From positions 79,621 to 143,620 of the forward strand of contig CAJULY010000005.1 in the NCBI GenBank assembly GCA_910587185.1: a stretch of DNA of 64,000 nucleotides, read 5' to 3'. The DNA comes from an uncultured Muribaculaceae bacterium. Lineage in GTDB: Bacteria; Bacteroidota; Bacteroidia; Bacteroidales; Muribaculaceae. Made by a program: the position numbers and the translations under genes. Below the pieces are notes generated by a model. It was not told the DNA's origin and ran no database searches. It saw only the letters and a list, made by a program, of their open reading frames with translations. Of the stretch, positions 6,438 to 15,107 are shown piece after piece (position 1 is the first letter of the stretch; the number at the start of each line of letters is the position of its first letter).

Positions 6438-9053
6438 ATGGCTCTATTGCTCACTTTTGGTTTATGTATTGCTGCTATCGCCATTGTCGGAATAGTAGCG
6501 ATACGCCTATTGTTAAAAAAGAAGTCAAAAGAGCTAACTTTACAAGTAGAAAGCATTACTCCTTTTCAAGTCGCTCATAAAAGCAGGGATGAAATACTAA
6601 AACAAGAACACGATCGCTTTTTCAAAGATATTGAGTCTGATTTGGAACAAACCTTCAACGGGCAGTACATAACATATCGGGAAGAAAAACAGTTTACAGA
6701 ATATTATACAGAGTTATTCCATGAAGTAAATGATTTTCTTAAACGACTTGAAACATTCCATGTAGAACCGTCAGAAACAATCATAAAATTTGTATCTGAT
6801 TTTGAGAACCTACAGTGGTTCATCAAAAGTCATAACGATAGGTTTATAAAAGAAGAATTGGACACCTATAAGGATTTTTTTGACCATTGCCTGAAATATC
6901 CATTAGACAATCAACAAAGACGCTCCATTGTCTCAGGCGAGGACAACTGCTTGGTGGTGAGCAGCGCAGGAAGTGGAAAGACATCATCCATTGTCGGGAA
7001 AGTGAGGTATCTGATTGACATTAAACATGTCAAACCACAAAACATTCTCCTTATAAGCTATACCAACAAGGCGGCAGCCGAACTGACAGTGAGGATGGGG
7101 ATTGAGGGATTGCGCGGTTACACATTCCATAAACTTGCTCTTGATATTATAGGGCGAGTGACAGGGCAGAAACCGTTAATATACAGCAATACGGACGCAC
7201 TGTTCTTGAAAATATATCAAGAGTTACTGAATGATGAGAATTTCAAAAAGAGTGTGGTCGAATATTTCTTTGATTACCAAATTCAAGAACAGGATTTGGA
7301 ACGGCAAAAGAACGAGCGCAGACAGCAGCTCTCAGAACAAAAAGACACTCGGTTGAAGGCTCAGTTTCCGGATATGGACGGAAAGACAGTTTATGTACGA
7401 AGCAAACAGGAGCAGAAAATATGCCTTGCTCTGTCGTTGCTTGGCGTGAAATTCAGATATGAGGAACCTTACGAGCATCCATTGGCAGATGAAATGCACT
7501 CGCAATACATGCCGGATTTTTCCATTTATTATGATTGTGATGGAGAAACCAAGAGAATATATCTTGAACATTTTGGTGTGGACGAACACAGTCTTGTCCC
7601 AATGTGGTTTGCCAAAGACCGGGGTATTACTTATGAAGAAGCCAATCAGCAATACAATGACGGCATAACATGGAAAAAGGCTGCACATGAAAAATTTGGC
7701 ACGACACTATTGACAACCTCAAGTGCTGATTTTCATTATTACGATATCAGGGACAAACTGAAAATACAACTAGAAAAGGCAGGTGTTCCTGTCAAAGAAA
7801 AAACGGACGCGGAATTATATGATATGGTTCTGCCTCCAAATAGTAAACAGGAAAAATCGTTTATCCGGCTTATCGTCACCTTTGCAACATTAATAAAGAC
7901 AAGCTGCAAATCAATGCATGAGGTTATAAGGCAAGTAAAAAGTATAGGCGATGAACGTAACGAGTTTATTATAAAGAATATTTTTCAACTTGTTTATGAG
8001 CGATATATTGAAGAATTAAAAAAACTCCATCAGATAGATTTCACGGATGCGATACTGCAAGCTACCGAGATATGCAATTCACTTCACCCTGTGAAGTATG
8101 ATTATATTATAATAGATGAATTCCAAGATATATCTGTTGACCGATATAATTTTTTGAAAGCTCTTCGGAAAGGCAATCCCCCTGCGAAATTATACTGTGT
8201 TGGAGATGATTGGCAATCTATATATCGTTTCTCAGGCAGTGATATGGCACTTTTCAATCAGTTCACGGACTTTTTCGGTCGAACAGATATCAACAAGATT
8301 GAAACGACATACCGCTTTGGCGAACCATTGGTTAGCTTGTCATCGAATTTTATACAGCAGAACGGGACTCAAATAAAAAAGGACATACATCCATTTAACT
8401 CAGAGGCTAAGACCGAACTGTATTTTTACGAGTACGATCGAGCCAATTATTGCGACGTTATCGAACAGTTGGTTTCGTCAATTCCTTTGGATAAATCCAT
8501 TTTCCTATTAGGACGATATTCATTTGACGATTACTATTTGTCATACAGGTATCAATCTACGAAAGAGGGCGACAGATTTTACTATTTTGTCGGAAACAGG
8601 AAAATAGAGTTTTTGACAGCCCACAAATCCAAAGGTCTTGAAGCAGACTATGTGATAATTCTCCAATGCAATAAGGACACTTACGGATTTCCCTCTCTTG
8701 TCAGTGATGACCCTGTACTAAATTATGTTTTGACAAGGAGTGACCAATATCCTTATGGAGAAGAACGGAGATTGTTCTATGTTGCGATTACAAGGGCCAA
8801 AATAAAGACTTTCGTATTATATGACAAGCGTTTCCCATCTGTGTTCGTTGATGAATTTTTGCACCCTGAAAAAATAACTGAAAAAAGTTATGAAAAACAC
8901 CCAAATGCGAATAAACGATGGACATGTAATGCCGATAAATATCTGATGAAGCTTTATAATGAGGGAAAAAGCATAAAATATATTGCCGCAAAAATGGGAA
9001 GGAGCCAAACATCAATAGTGATGCGCATAGGGAAACTGGAAGGTAACAAATAA
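6438..9053 (+). CDS. Membrane-anchored UvrD/Rep-type SF1 helicase with nuclease-like insert
   Basis: An 871-residue superfamily 1A DNA helicase. Residues 2-26 form a transmembrane anchor, an odd location for a helicase. All core motifs are present: Q motif near 158-160, Walker A AGSGKT (177-182), Walker B IIIDEFQD (556-563), motif III VGDDWQSIYRF (588-598), motif V LTAHKSKGLE (726-735) and motif VI RRLFYVAITRAK (777-788). Between motifs Ia and II, residues about 320-385 contain E325, PDF (359-361) and LEHFG (376-380), resembling a divergent PD-(D/E)xK nuclease. The last 45 residues look like a helix-turn-helix (GKSIKYIAAKMGRSQTSIV). It may process DNA at the membrane, possibly in phage or plasmid defence; that is inference. 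Confidence 0.85.
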   Translation: MALLLTFGLCIAAIAIVGIVAIRLLLKKKSKELTLQVESITPFQVAHKSRDEILKQEHDRFFKDIESDLEQTFNGQYITYREEKQFTEYYTELFHEVNDFLKRLETFHVEPSETIIKFVSDFENLQWFIKSHNDRFIKEELDTYKDFFDHCLKYPLDNQQRRSIVSGEDNCLVVSSAGSGKTSSIVGKVRYLIDIKHVKPQNILLISYTNKAAAELTVRMGIEGLRGYTFHKLALDIIGRVTGQKPLIYSNTDALFLKIYQELLNDENFKKSVVEYFFDYQIQEQDLERQKNERRQQLSEQKDTRLKAQFPDMDGKTVYVRSKQEQKICLALSLLGVKFRYEEPYEHPLADEMHSQYMPDFSIYYDCDGETKRIYLEHFGVDEHSLVPMWFAKDRGITYEEANQQYNDGITWKKAAHEKFGTTLLTTSSADFHYYDIRDKLKIQLEKAGVPVKEKTDAELYDMVLPPNSKQEKSFIRLIVTFATLIKTSCKSMHEVIRQVKSIGDERNEFIIKNIFQLVYERYIEELKKLHQIDFTDAILQATEICNSLHPVKYDYIIIDEFQDISVDRYNFLKALRKGNPPAKLYCVGDDWQSIYRFSGSDMALFNQFTDFFGRTDINKIETTYRFGEPLVSLSSNFIQQNGTQIKKDIHPFNSEAKTELYFYEYDRANYCDVIEQLVSSIPLDKSIFLLGRYSFDDYYLSYRYQSTKEGDRFYYFVGNRKIEFLTAHKSKGLEADYVIILQCNKDTYGFPSLVSDDPVLNYVLTRSDQYPYGEERRLFYVAITRAKIKTFVLYDKRFPSVFVDEFLHPEKITEKSYEKHPNANKRWTCNADKYLMKLYNEGKSIKYIAAKMGRSQTSIVMRIGKLEGNK

Positions 9054-9195
9054 CTAAAGGCCATTGTCTATTTATAATCCTACATGTCCTTGGTCACTAT
9101 CAATCTTCCAATCATATCGACCTTCCGCGATATCTCCAACCTCATTGAGTGTGTGGTGATGTTTTATTTCCGTCCTATGTTTTTTGTTCGCTGCG

Positions 9196-9287
9196 CTATG
9201 AAAGAGCCGGGCGATAACGTAGCAATACAGGGAGTGGGTTGTTAGAATGGATTGGGAAGGTTGTGTTTGTCGGTGCCGGTTCTAAAG
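9196..9287. repeat. 92-bp perfect direct repeat, right copy
   Basis: Identical to 4884-4975. It lies 142 bases after the helicase stop. The 787-base stretch 9054-9840 otherwise holds no credible gene: it is this repeat, about 300 bases of unassigned sequence, and the G-rich palindromic repeats at 9604-9777. Confidence 0.85.
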
Positions 9288-9603
9288 TTGGTCTGATTGG
9301 ATGGATTGGGGTTGCGGGAAAGGACTTGTCGGACATTTCGGACATGTCGGCCGGCCGCTGCGTTCCATGGCCGGTTAATTATTGCACGCACCCGGGGCTT
9401 GTCTATCATGTTTTCTTCATTAATTCAACCGCATTTAAAAGACATATTAGCCGGAATTGGGACAGGTCTTCAGGCAGGATATAGCATGGGCTGTCAGAAG
9501 AGGGGGAGTAGCCGGGCGGTAAGGAGTAGTCGGACCGGGGTCAACGGCCTTCCGTTGACTGGTAAAAGTTTTCCAAAATTTCAATGTTCTCTTTGCCATG
9601 ATT

Positions 9604-9777
9604 GGTTCCGGGGGAAGGACGGGTCCGAGGGGGGCCATTTTTCCCGGGAACTCCTTTTACATCGCAAAGCGATGTCCGTACAAGTGGGTGGAGGGTTCCG
9701 GGGGGAGGACGGGTCCGAGGGGGCCATTTTTTCCAGAGACTCCTTTTACATGCCGAAGGCATGTCCCTACAGATGAG
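9604..9777. repeat. Two tandem copies of a palindromic intergenic repeat
   Basis: Units 9604-9688 and 9694-9777 share GGTTCCGGGGG, GGACGGGTCCGAGGGGG, GCCATTTTT and CTCCTTTTACAT blocks. Each ends in a perfect hairpin of seven base pairs and three loop bases: ACATCGC/GCGATGT at 9659-9675 and ACATGCC/GGCATGT at 9748-9764. A third copy lies at 10641-10702. The stems differ in sequence but stay fully paired, so the fold itself seems conserved. REP-like behaviour is inferred; no associated transposase is present. Confidence 0.8.
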
Positions 9778-9840
9778 CGAGTTGCGGGGGGGGGAGGAGG
9801 ACGGGTTCTTTTTCCGGAGGAGGGGCGGTCATGGCGCCGC

Positions 9841-10578
9841 TTAGAAGAGCGGGACTGACGGGCAGTCTTCTGGTTCAGGGAGATAGATCTGATTTAGGAT
9901 TGAGAGGTCGGGAGGGATGCCGAGCAGGACTTCCCTTTCGATCAGCTCTTCTTCGGGAGGCGGATCGGGAGGCTGGGCGAGGTCGAGGTTGGGCCACGGG
10001 CGCGATGGACGCCGGATCTCGTTGGTGAAGACGTTGACGCGGGTCTTGGGTCGGTAGGTTCCGTGGACCACCAGCAGCGACTCTTCGCTCATTGACAGAC
10101 ACGGGATGACAGAACGCCAGACGCGCGACAAATGACGTCCGCGACGCGGATAGGCGTCGCCGTCGAGAATAAGGGCCATGGGAAAGCTGAGACCCCGGCA
10201 GTATTCGGGTGAACGGGCTGTGGATAGTATCGGCTGCCACTTGGGGTCGGGCAACGCTTTGCGCGACCGGCGGGGCAGAAGACGGTTCAGCTGCTTGCGG
10301 TTCTTGCCGACGATACAGAATGGGGCGCCGGGACGCACGACCGTGGCGAGCCAGCGGACATAGTTGACCAGAGCCTGCTTGAGGGCTTCCTTTTCGGCGT
10401 CGGCATCGCAGAGATAGAGGCGCTGCGGCTTGCGCTGCGCGCGCTGACGCTCGAGAACGGAGATGGCTCGCCGGGCATCGCGGTGAAGCGGGTAGCCGAG
10501 CCAGCGCTCGAACTGAGCGGCCCAGTTGCGCTGCCCGACGGAGCGGGGACGGCATTTTATTTTCTTCGCGGTCAACAT
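9841..10578 (-). CDS. Terminase-large-subunit-like protein, possibly a remnant
   Basis: A 245-residue arginine-rich protein. The central stretch (ILSTARSPEYCRGLSFPMAL followed by ILDGDAYP, then WRSVIPCLSMSEESLLVVHGTYR in two parts) resembles the region around the second ATPase motif of phage terminase large subunits, where an RG-Y-S segment precedes a hydrophobic strand ending in DE. No Walker A lysine motif is visible, and the acidic pair reads DGD, so ATPase activity is doubtful. Codon use has strong GC at third positions, supporting this frame over the overlapping arginine-rich frame. The phage-head genes at 18-22.8 kb make a phage origin attractive, but the assignment is weak. Confidence 0.45.
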   Translation of the reverse strand: MLTAKKIKCRPRSVGQRNWAAQFERWLGYPLHRDARRAISVLERQRAQRKPQRLYLCDADAEKEALKQALVNYVRWLATVVRPGAPFCIVGKNRKQLNRLLPRRSRKALPDPKWQPILSTARSPEYCRGLSFPMALILDGDAYPRRGRHLSRVWRSVIPCLSMSEESLLVVHGTYRPKTRVNVFTNEIRRPSRPWPNLDLAQPPDPPPEEELIEREVLLGIPPDLSILNQIYLPEPEDCPSVPLF

Positions 10579-10582
10579 GCCG

Positions 10583-10590
10583 CAAAGTTA
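10583..10590 (-). promoter_or_regulatory. Promoter box abutting the terminase-like gene
   Basis: Minus strand TAACTTTG ends four bases before the ATG at 10576-10578. If the transcription start follows the usual spacing, the message would be leaderless or nearly so. Confidence 0.55.
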
Positions 10591-10640
10591 GAAAGGAATC
10601 GGAGGGAAAGGAGGTCTGTTTCTATTTTTGAGAGGGAGGA

Positions 10641-10702
10641 ATTCGGACGGGGCATTTTGGGGGAAGGCTCCTTTTACATGCCAAAGGCATGTACAGGTGG
10701 GG
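10641..10702. repeat. Third copy of the palindromic intergenic repeat
   Basis: Shares GGACGGGGCATTTT and CTCCTTTTACATGCC with the units at 9604-9777; hairpin ACATGCC-AAA-GGCATGT at 10676-10692. It lies between the terminase-like gene and tRNA-Ser. Confidence 0.75.
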
Positions 10703-10789
10703 GGGAAAGCAAAAGACAGGGATTCTTTCTTCGCTGTGCTACGAAAGCGCTGCGCGATGACGAACCTTCGGGTTCCCTTCTGTCTGTCC

Positions 10790-10827
10790 GAAAAATTTAA
10801 GGAGCCTCCTTTGGGGGGAAGCTCCTT
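10790..10827 (-). terminator. Terminator of tRNA-Ser
   Basis: Stem AAGGAGC (10799-10805) pairs with GCTCCTT (10821-10827); on the minus strand it is followed by AAATTTTTC, and it sits just after the tRNA 3' end. Confidence 0.65.
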
Positions 10828-10837
10828 GAATTTTTTG

Positions 10838-10924
10838 CGGAAAGACAGGGATTCGAACCCTGGGTACCCGTAAGGGTACAACGGTTTTCGAGACCGTCCC
10901 GATCGACCACTCCGGCATCTTTCC
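10838..10924 (-). tRNA. tRNA-Ser (anticodon CGA)
   Basis: Minus strand gene of 87 bases. Acceptor stem GGAAAGA pairs with TCTTTCC, discriminator base is G as expected for serine. Anticodon stem ACGGT/ACCGT encloses CTCGAAA, so the anticodon is CGA (reads UCG). The long variable arm GTACCC-TTAC-GGGTAC is typical of serine tRNAs, and the T loop GGTTCGAATCC is canonical. CCA is not encoded. Promoter box at 10941-10948. Confidence 0.95.
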
Positions 10925-10940
10925 TTGAGTGATTTCGATG

Positions 10941-10948
10941 CAAAGGTA
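10941..10948 (-). promoter_or_regulatory. Promoter -7 box of tRNA-Ser
   Basis: Minus strand TACCTTTG, 16 bases before the tRNA 5' end, with TTG at 10968-10970 about 19 bases further upstream. Confidence 0.65.
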
Positions 10949-11061
10949 CGATTTTTAATTCAAACGTCAATTATCAGGAGCGGGTTTTTTATTAAAGAGG
11001 GGCGTTTTTCAGCGTTTTTTCCGGTAAAATGCAACGGTTAAAGATTACGCACGGCTGAAAA

Positions 11062-14000
11062 TCATGGTGAAGTGATGGCTATGCGACGTGCTGCGGAGTC
11101 GGTGTGGCGTCCGTCGGCGATTATCGTGGCTCGATAGATGTAGATGCCTCGTGGGAGCCGTCGCCCGGACATGTCGGTCAGATCCCATTTTATAGGAACG
11201 GCGCCGAGGAGGTCGGACCGTTCGTTCACGGATGTGGTCCAGACGCGATGTCCGAGAAGGTTATACACGTCGAGTGTCACGCGCAGCATCGCGTCAGGCC
11301 TGTTGTGGATAATGCGGAAGTTGGCTTCGGTGGTGGCGGGGTTTGCATCGACTGAGATGTCGAAAATTCTCGGGCCGGCTGCGTTGCTGACGATGAAGTC
11401 GATAGTCTCGGAGGCGGAGTTTCCGGAGGTGTCCCAGACGCGGAAGGTGAGGATGTGGACGCCTTGACTCAGCACAGGGAGGGGGTATGCTACAGTGCCG
11501 GAGGGGGAGCCGTCGGGATCGGGGGTGAAGTAGAGTGCCACGTCGTTGAAGCTCCGGTTGTCGTCGATTCTCAGCGACATCTGATGGCCTATGCCTGCGG
11601 ATGAGAGGTTTATGGCTGTGTCGTCGGTTACACGGGCTATGAATACCGGGCTTTCGTTGACAGGCTCATGAGGCGAGAATGACGGGTGGTTGAGACAGGC
11701 ATATTCGATAACGGGTGCGACGGTGTCGGGGAGGGCGGAGTCATCGACTCCGTAGAGGTAGAAGCTGCGGTTACAGCCCGAAGCTTCCCGGCCGTCATCG
11801 GCGAGAGCGTACATGTTGAGCGTGGCGGGACGGAAATTGTGGGCTATTTCCGCCGGAATGGGGATAGCCACGGAGAAGCGTCCGTTTCTCACGGAGTCGC
11901 GTCCGAAATAGAGCCTTTCGCCATGCTCGTCGAAGGTGACCGGCTCGCCGGGGGTGGGATTTGCGCCTCCGGTCGGAGCGCCCTTGGAGGTGGTGGATTG
12001 CTCTGCATCGAAGAGGGATATAGTGACGGTTCCGTTGAAATCGTCCAGTATGTTGCCGGCGGCGTCGCAGACTGTGCCGGAAAAGCGAGGCCGCTGACGC
12101 GCCATTACGGTGCACTGGTTCTCGTCAGTGACAGTGGTTCCGTCGATCTCTTCCAGCACCGCTTTCGAGGCGGGGAGAGCCAGCCGGAGAGCGGGATCGC
12201 CAAGAAGGACGTAATAGAGTTTCTGCCGGTTGGCGTCGGATGAGGAGGAGGTCAGAAGTCTGTTTTTTGCGCGGCGGCAAATTTCGCCTATGGTGGGAAA
12301 CAGTCCACGGTCATCGCGCCGGAATGCCTCGGTCCCGAAAGCGGCGGCTATCGTGCCGTTGTGGGAGATCATGGCCTGTCGGGTAGGGGCAATGGAGGCT
12401 ATTGTTCCCGCGCGAGGAGTCAGGAGTAGGGTTTCGGCTCCTGACGGGGTCGTTCCGTCGTGCATGGCGAAAGAGCATGTCGCTCCGAAAAGCACGGGCC
12501 ATCGACGGTTTGACATGTGGGTTATGTCATGGGTGGTGAACACGTTTTCCTCCGAAAGGATGTCGCGGTCGCCATGGCCGATATAGTTCAACCAGAGAAA
12601 TCCTTCGTCGAGGAGCCGGTGGAGGCGTTTGCGTCCTCCCTCACATTCGCCGCCAATCACATCGAACGCGTCGATATAGACCTTTGAGAAGAAGAGGTCG
12701 GGGCATGAGGCGAGCAGATTGGCATACTGGCGTTCGGAATCTTTCATGAAAACGCCGGAATCGCCGTTGTCGGCCATCATGACCACGTGGTTCCTCCAGT
12801 CGGCGGGGGCTGAGGGAGTCCGGGAGTATTCGATGACCTTATCCACGAACGTGCGAGCGTCGGACAGATTGTGGACCGGGGCGCGTCCCACGGCTATCGA
12901 GAGCATGGAGGATGCGAGATTGGCGCCAGAATCGTCCTCAAGCATGGCGAGGATGTCGTCGGTTGTAAACGATGATGTGACGGAGAGACCATCGTCGGTC
13001 TGCCATGTCGGGATGAACGGTTCGCCGAGCGCCTGCATTTCAGCTGTCAGGCAACGGTTGTCGAACGTGGCGCGACCGAAGAGAAGCGCATAACGCAGGG
13101 GACGGCCGCTTTCATTTCCCCGGTCATAGAGCATTTTCAAAAATCTCCGCAACGCGTTGACATCAGGGGCGCCGGAGGCGAATTCGTTGAAAATGTCATC
13201 CTGACAAACGACGAGCACCTCCAGGGGCTCATCTCCGGAGCGATGGAATTCAGCAAGCCGGCTCGCTTCACCGAGCCAGTCGCGGGGAGAGATTATAACC
13301 ATGTCGGGGCTTTCCCGCACCCCATGAAGATTCTGATTCCTGACAGTCGCCACAAAGCGGGGGACGGGCAGAGCCGCTCCGTCGTTCCAGGCGGCATATA
13401 GCCTCTGGCCCGAATAGGTGTTTTTCCAAGCTATTCCTCCGGGAGAGGCGACGGTTTTCAGGGCATGGATGTGGAGCGGGTCGGTCACGTCCCAGACGGT
13501 TGTCGCTTCCCCGCCTCCGGAAAGAACCACGGAGGAATTTCCGGCAGTGAAATGCAGGTAGCCTCCGGTCAGGCCGATGCGTCGGCAATAATTGACGGAA
13601 ACGGCGTCGAGAGCCGCGAGCGTAGTGACGCCCTGAGTGGCGAAGAGGATGCCGAGCGACAGTTTATCTCCCGACATCTCGAATGGTGCCGTTATGGTCG
13701 CGTCGGTCGCATGGAGGTGGGAGCTGACCGCACTGAGAGTTGCTGACTGAGGGAGGGGGAGTCCGTTGGCGGAATAGGTCACGGTCGAACGTCCGGAGGA
13801 AGCGGCGACAAATGAGGCCCTCAGCCATAGGGGAGAGTCCTCGACGCGGCCCGGCAGATCGAAATGCAAGGTTTTTTCGCGCGCAATGCGGAAATCTTCG
13901 CCCACGAGCCGGTGGCCGGTCTGTCCGGGGGATATGCGGTCTGTTTCGTGAAACAGTCGTTCGGTGAAAGTGGTCTGGGGGTCGGGCGAAGGGGCGTCGA

Positions 14001-14469
14001 AGCCCTCCACGGGGACGGAGGGGCCGGAAGAGTCCGCCTCGCAGTCGGAGAGAAAATAGAATCCGAATGAAGAGAATGGATTCAGCGAATGATAGAAGTT
14101 CCCGGCAGAGGTGCGTGTCCATGTCTCGGGGCCCGAGGCATAGAACCATATTCCCTCGGGGGAGCGACGGATCTGAAGCCGGGGCAGGTCATCGACATAG
14201 GATGAGAGCGACAGACGGTCGGGGAGACGCCGGCCTCCGTAGCCGTAAACGCTGACTTTCTCGGGGGAAGGGAATCCCCACTCGCGCAACGAAGAGGCGG
14301 GAATGAAGTGTATGCCCGATTCGCTGACGCTCACCTTGACCCAATGCCCCTCGGCGAGGACCGAGGCCGGGGCATAGCTGTCGGCCGGAAAAGCCGAAGC
14401 GATCCGGGGAAAAAGGAGAGCAGCCAGAATCACGCAGAGATATAGCGTATGGATAGAGAACCGGTTCAT
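11062..14469 (-). CDS. porU: Type IX secretion system sortase PorU
   Basis: A 1135-residue gingipain-like (peptidase C25) cell-surface sortase that removes the C-terminal signal of type IX cargo and attaches cargo to the outer membrane. A signal peptide ends near residue 26 (RIASA). The catalytic pair is visible as H632 in YIGHGDRD and C665 in FGATCSFAMHD. The C-terminal roughly 90 residues (DANPATTEANF ... YNLLGHRVW ... LPRGIYIYRATI) form the type IX C-terminal domain. It is third in an operon after the OmpR-type regulator and rnhB. In many Bacteroidota porU is next to porV; here porV lies about 16 kb away on the same strand. Confidence 0.93.
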   Translation of the reverse strand: MNRFSIHTLYLCVILAALLFPRIASAFPADSYAPASVLAEGHWVKVSVSESGIHFIPASSLREWGFPSPEKVSVYGYGGRRLPDRLSLSSYVDDLPRLQIRRSPEGIWFYASGPETWTRTSAGNFYHSLNPFSSFGFYFLSDCEADSSGPSVPVEGFDAPSPDPQTTFTERLFHETDRISPGQTGHRLVGEDFRIAREKTLHFDLPGRVEDSPLWLRASFVAASSGRSTVTYSANGLPLPQSATLSAVSSHLHATDATITAPFEMSGDKLSLGILFATQGVTTLAALDAVSVNYCRRIGLTGGYLHFTAGNSSVVLSGGGEATTVWDVTDPLHIHALKTVASPGGIAWKNTYSGQRLYAAWNDGAALPVPRFVATVRNQNLHGVRESPDMVIISPRDWLGEASRLAEFHRSGDEPLEVLVVCQDDIFNEFASGAPDVNALRRFLKMLYDRGNESGRPLRYALLFGRATFDNRCLTAEMQALGEPFIPTWQTDDGLSVTSSFTTDDILAMLEDDSGANLASSMLSIAVGRAPVHNLSDARTFVDKVIEYSRTPSAPADWRNHVVMMADNGDSGVFMKDSERQYANLLASCPDLFFSKVYIDAFDVIGGECEGGRKRLHRLLDEGFLWLNYIGHGDRDILSEENVFTTHDITHMSNRRWPVLFGATCSFAMHDGTTPSGAETLLLTPRAGTIASIAPTRQAMISHNGTIAAAFGTEAFRRDDRGLFPTIGEICRRAKNRLLTSSSSDANRQKLYYVLLGDPALRLALPASKAVLEEIDGTTVTDENQCTVMARQRPRFSGTVCDAAGNILDDFNGTVTISLFDAEQSTTSKGAPTGGANPTPGEPVTFDEHGERLYFGRDSVRNGRFSVAIPIPAEIAHNFRPATLNMYALADDGREASGCNRSFYLYGVDDSALPDTVAPVIEYACLNHPSFSPHEPVNESPVFIARVTDDTAINLSSAGIGHQMSLRIDDNRSFNDVALYFTPDPDGSPSGTVAYPLPVLSQGVHILTFRVWDTSGNSASETIDFIVSNAAGPRIFDISVDANPATTEANFRIIHNRPDAMLRVTLDVYNLLGHRVWTTSVNERSDLLGAVPIKWDLTDMSGRRLPRGIYIYRATIIADGRHTDSAARRIAITSP

Positions 14470-14504
14470 CCCTTAACAACGTAAACAAAGTCCGTTTTAT
14501 TGCG

Positions 14505-15107
14505 TCAGAAGAGAGTGAGCTGCCGGTCGATCAGGCGGAACGACATGCGGTGATATTCCGTAGGGCCGTGGGCTTCGATAGCGGCTCGGTGGGCCCGTGT
14601 GGGGTAGCCCTTGTTGACATCCCATCCGTAGATCGGATAAATCGAATGAAGCCGGCGCATTTCCTCGTCGCGGTGAGTCTTGGCGAGAATGGAGGCCGCG
14701 GCTATGTTGCCGAAGCGGCCGTCGCCCTTGACGAATGTCTTCCAGGGAATTGTCGAATATGGCGAAAAGCGGTTGCCGTCAACTATTATTTCCTCGGGTC
14801 GTACCGACAAGGCGTCAAGCGCCCTGTGCATGGCGAGAATAGAAGCCCGCAGAATGTTGATGCTGTCTATTTCGTGATTGTCAACGATGCCTATTGCCCA
14901 GCTGACAGCCTCGCTTTCTATGATCGCCCTCATCTGGTTGCGCCGCTTTTCCGAGACCTGTTTCGAGTCGTTAAGCCAGGGATGGGAGAATCCCTCAGGC
15001 AGAATGACTGCGGCGGCATAGACGGGACCTGCCAGACATCCGCGTCCGGCTTCGTCGCATCCGGCTTCCACGGCTTCGGGGTTGAAAGATGAAGGGAGCG
15101 GGTTCAT
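14505..15107 (-). CDS. rnhB: Ribonuclease HII
   Basis: A 200-residue enzyme cutting the RNA strand of RNA-DNA hybrids and removing misincorporated ribonucleotides. The metal site begins with CDEAGRGCLAGPVYAA (D18, E19). IIVDGNRF and the segment FGNIAAASILAKTHRDEEM supply the other acidic ligands and the conserved AASILAK helix; the C-terminal GYPTRAH is also a family hallmark. It starts four bases before the end of the upstream response-regulator gene (ATGA overlap), and porU follows after 35 bases. Confidence 0.96.
   Translation of the reverse strand: MNPLPSSFNPEAVEAGCDEAGRGCLAGPVYAAAVILPEGFSHPWLNDSKQVSEKRRNQMRAIIESEAVSWAIGIVDNHEIDSINILRASILAMHRALDALSVRPEEIIVDGNRFSPYSTIPWKTFVKGDGRFGNIAAASILAKTHRDEEMRRLHSIYPIYGWDVNKGYPTRAHRAAIEAHGPTEYHRMSFRLIDRQLTLF

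Noticed and set aside
9604..9777. Possible CRISPR array
   Set aside because: Only two tandem units of about 85 bases with an in-unit palindrome; no regular spacers and no cas genes.
9297..9858. Several Gly/Arg-rich frames in 9.3-9.9 kb
   Set aside because: They lie across G-rich palindromic repeats and overlap on both strands; none has a credible start or family.
9875..10585. 236-codon minus-strand frame overlapping the terminase-like gene
   Set aside because: Composition is Arg/Ala/Ser repeats; the other frame has proper third-position GC bias and hydrophobic core segments.
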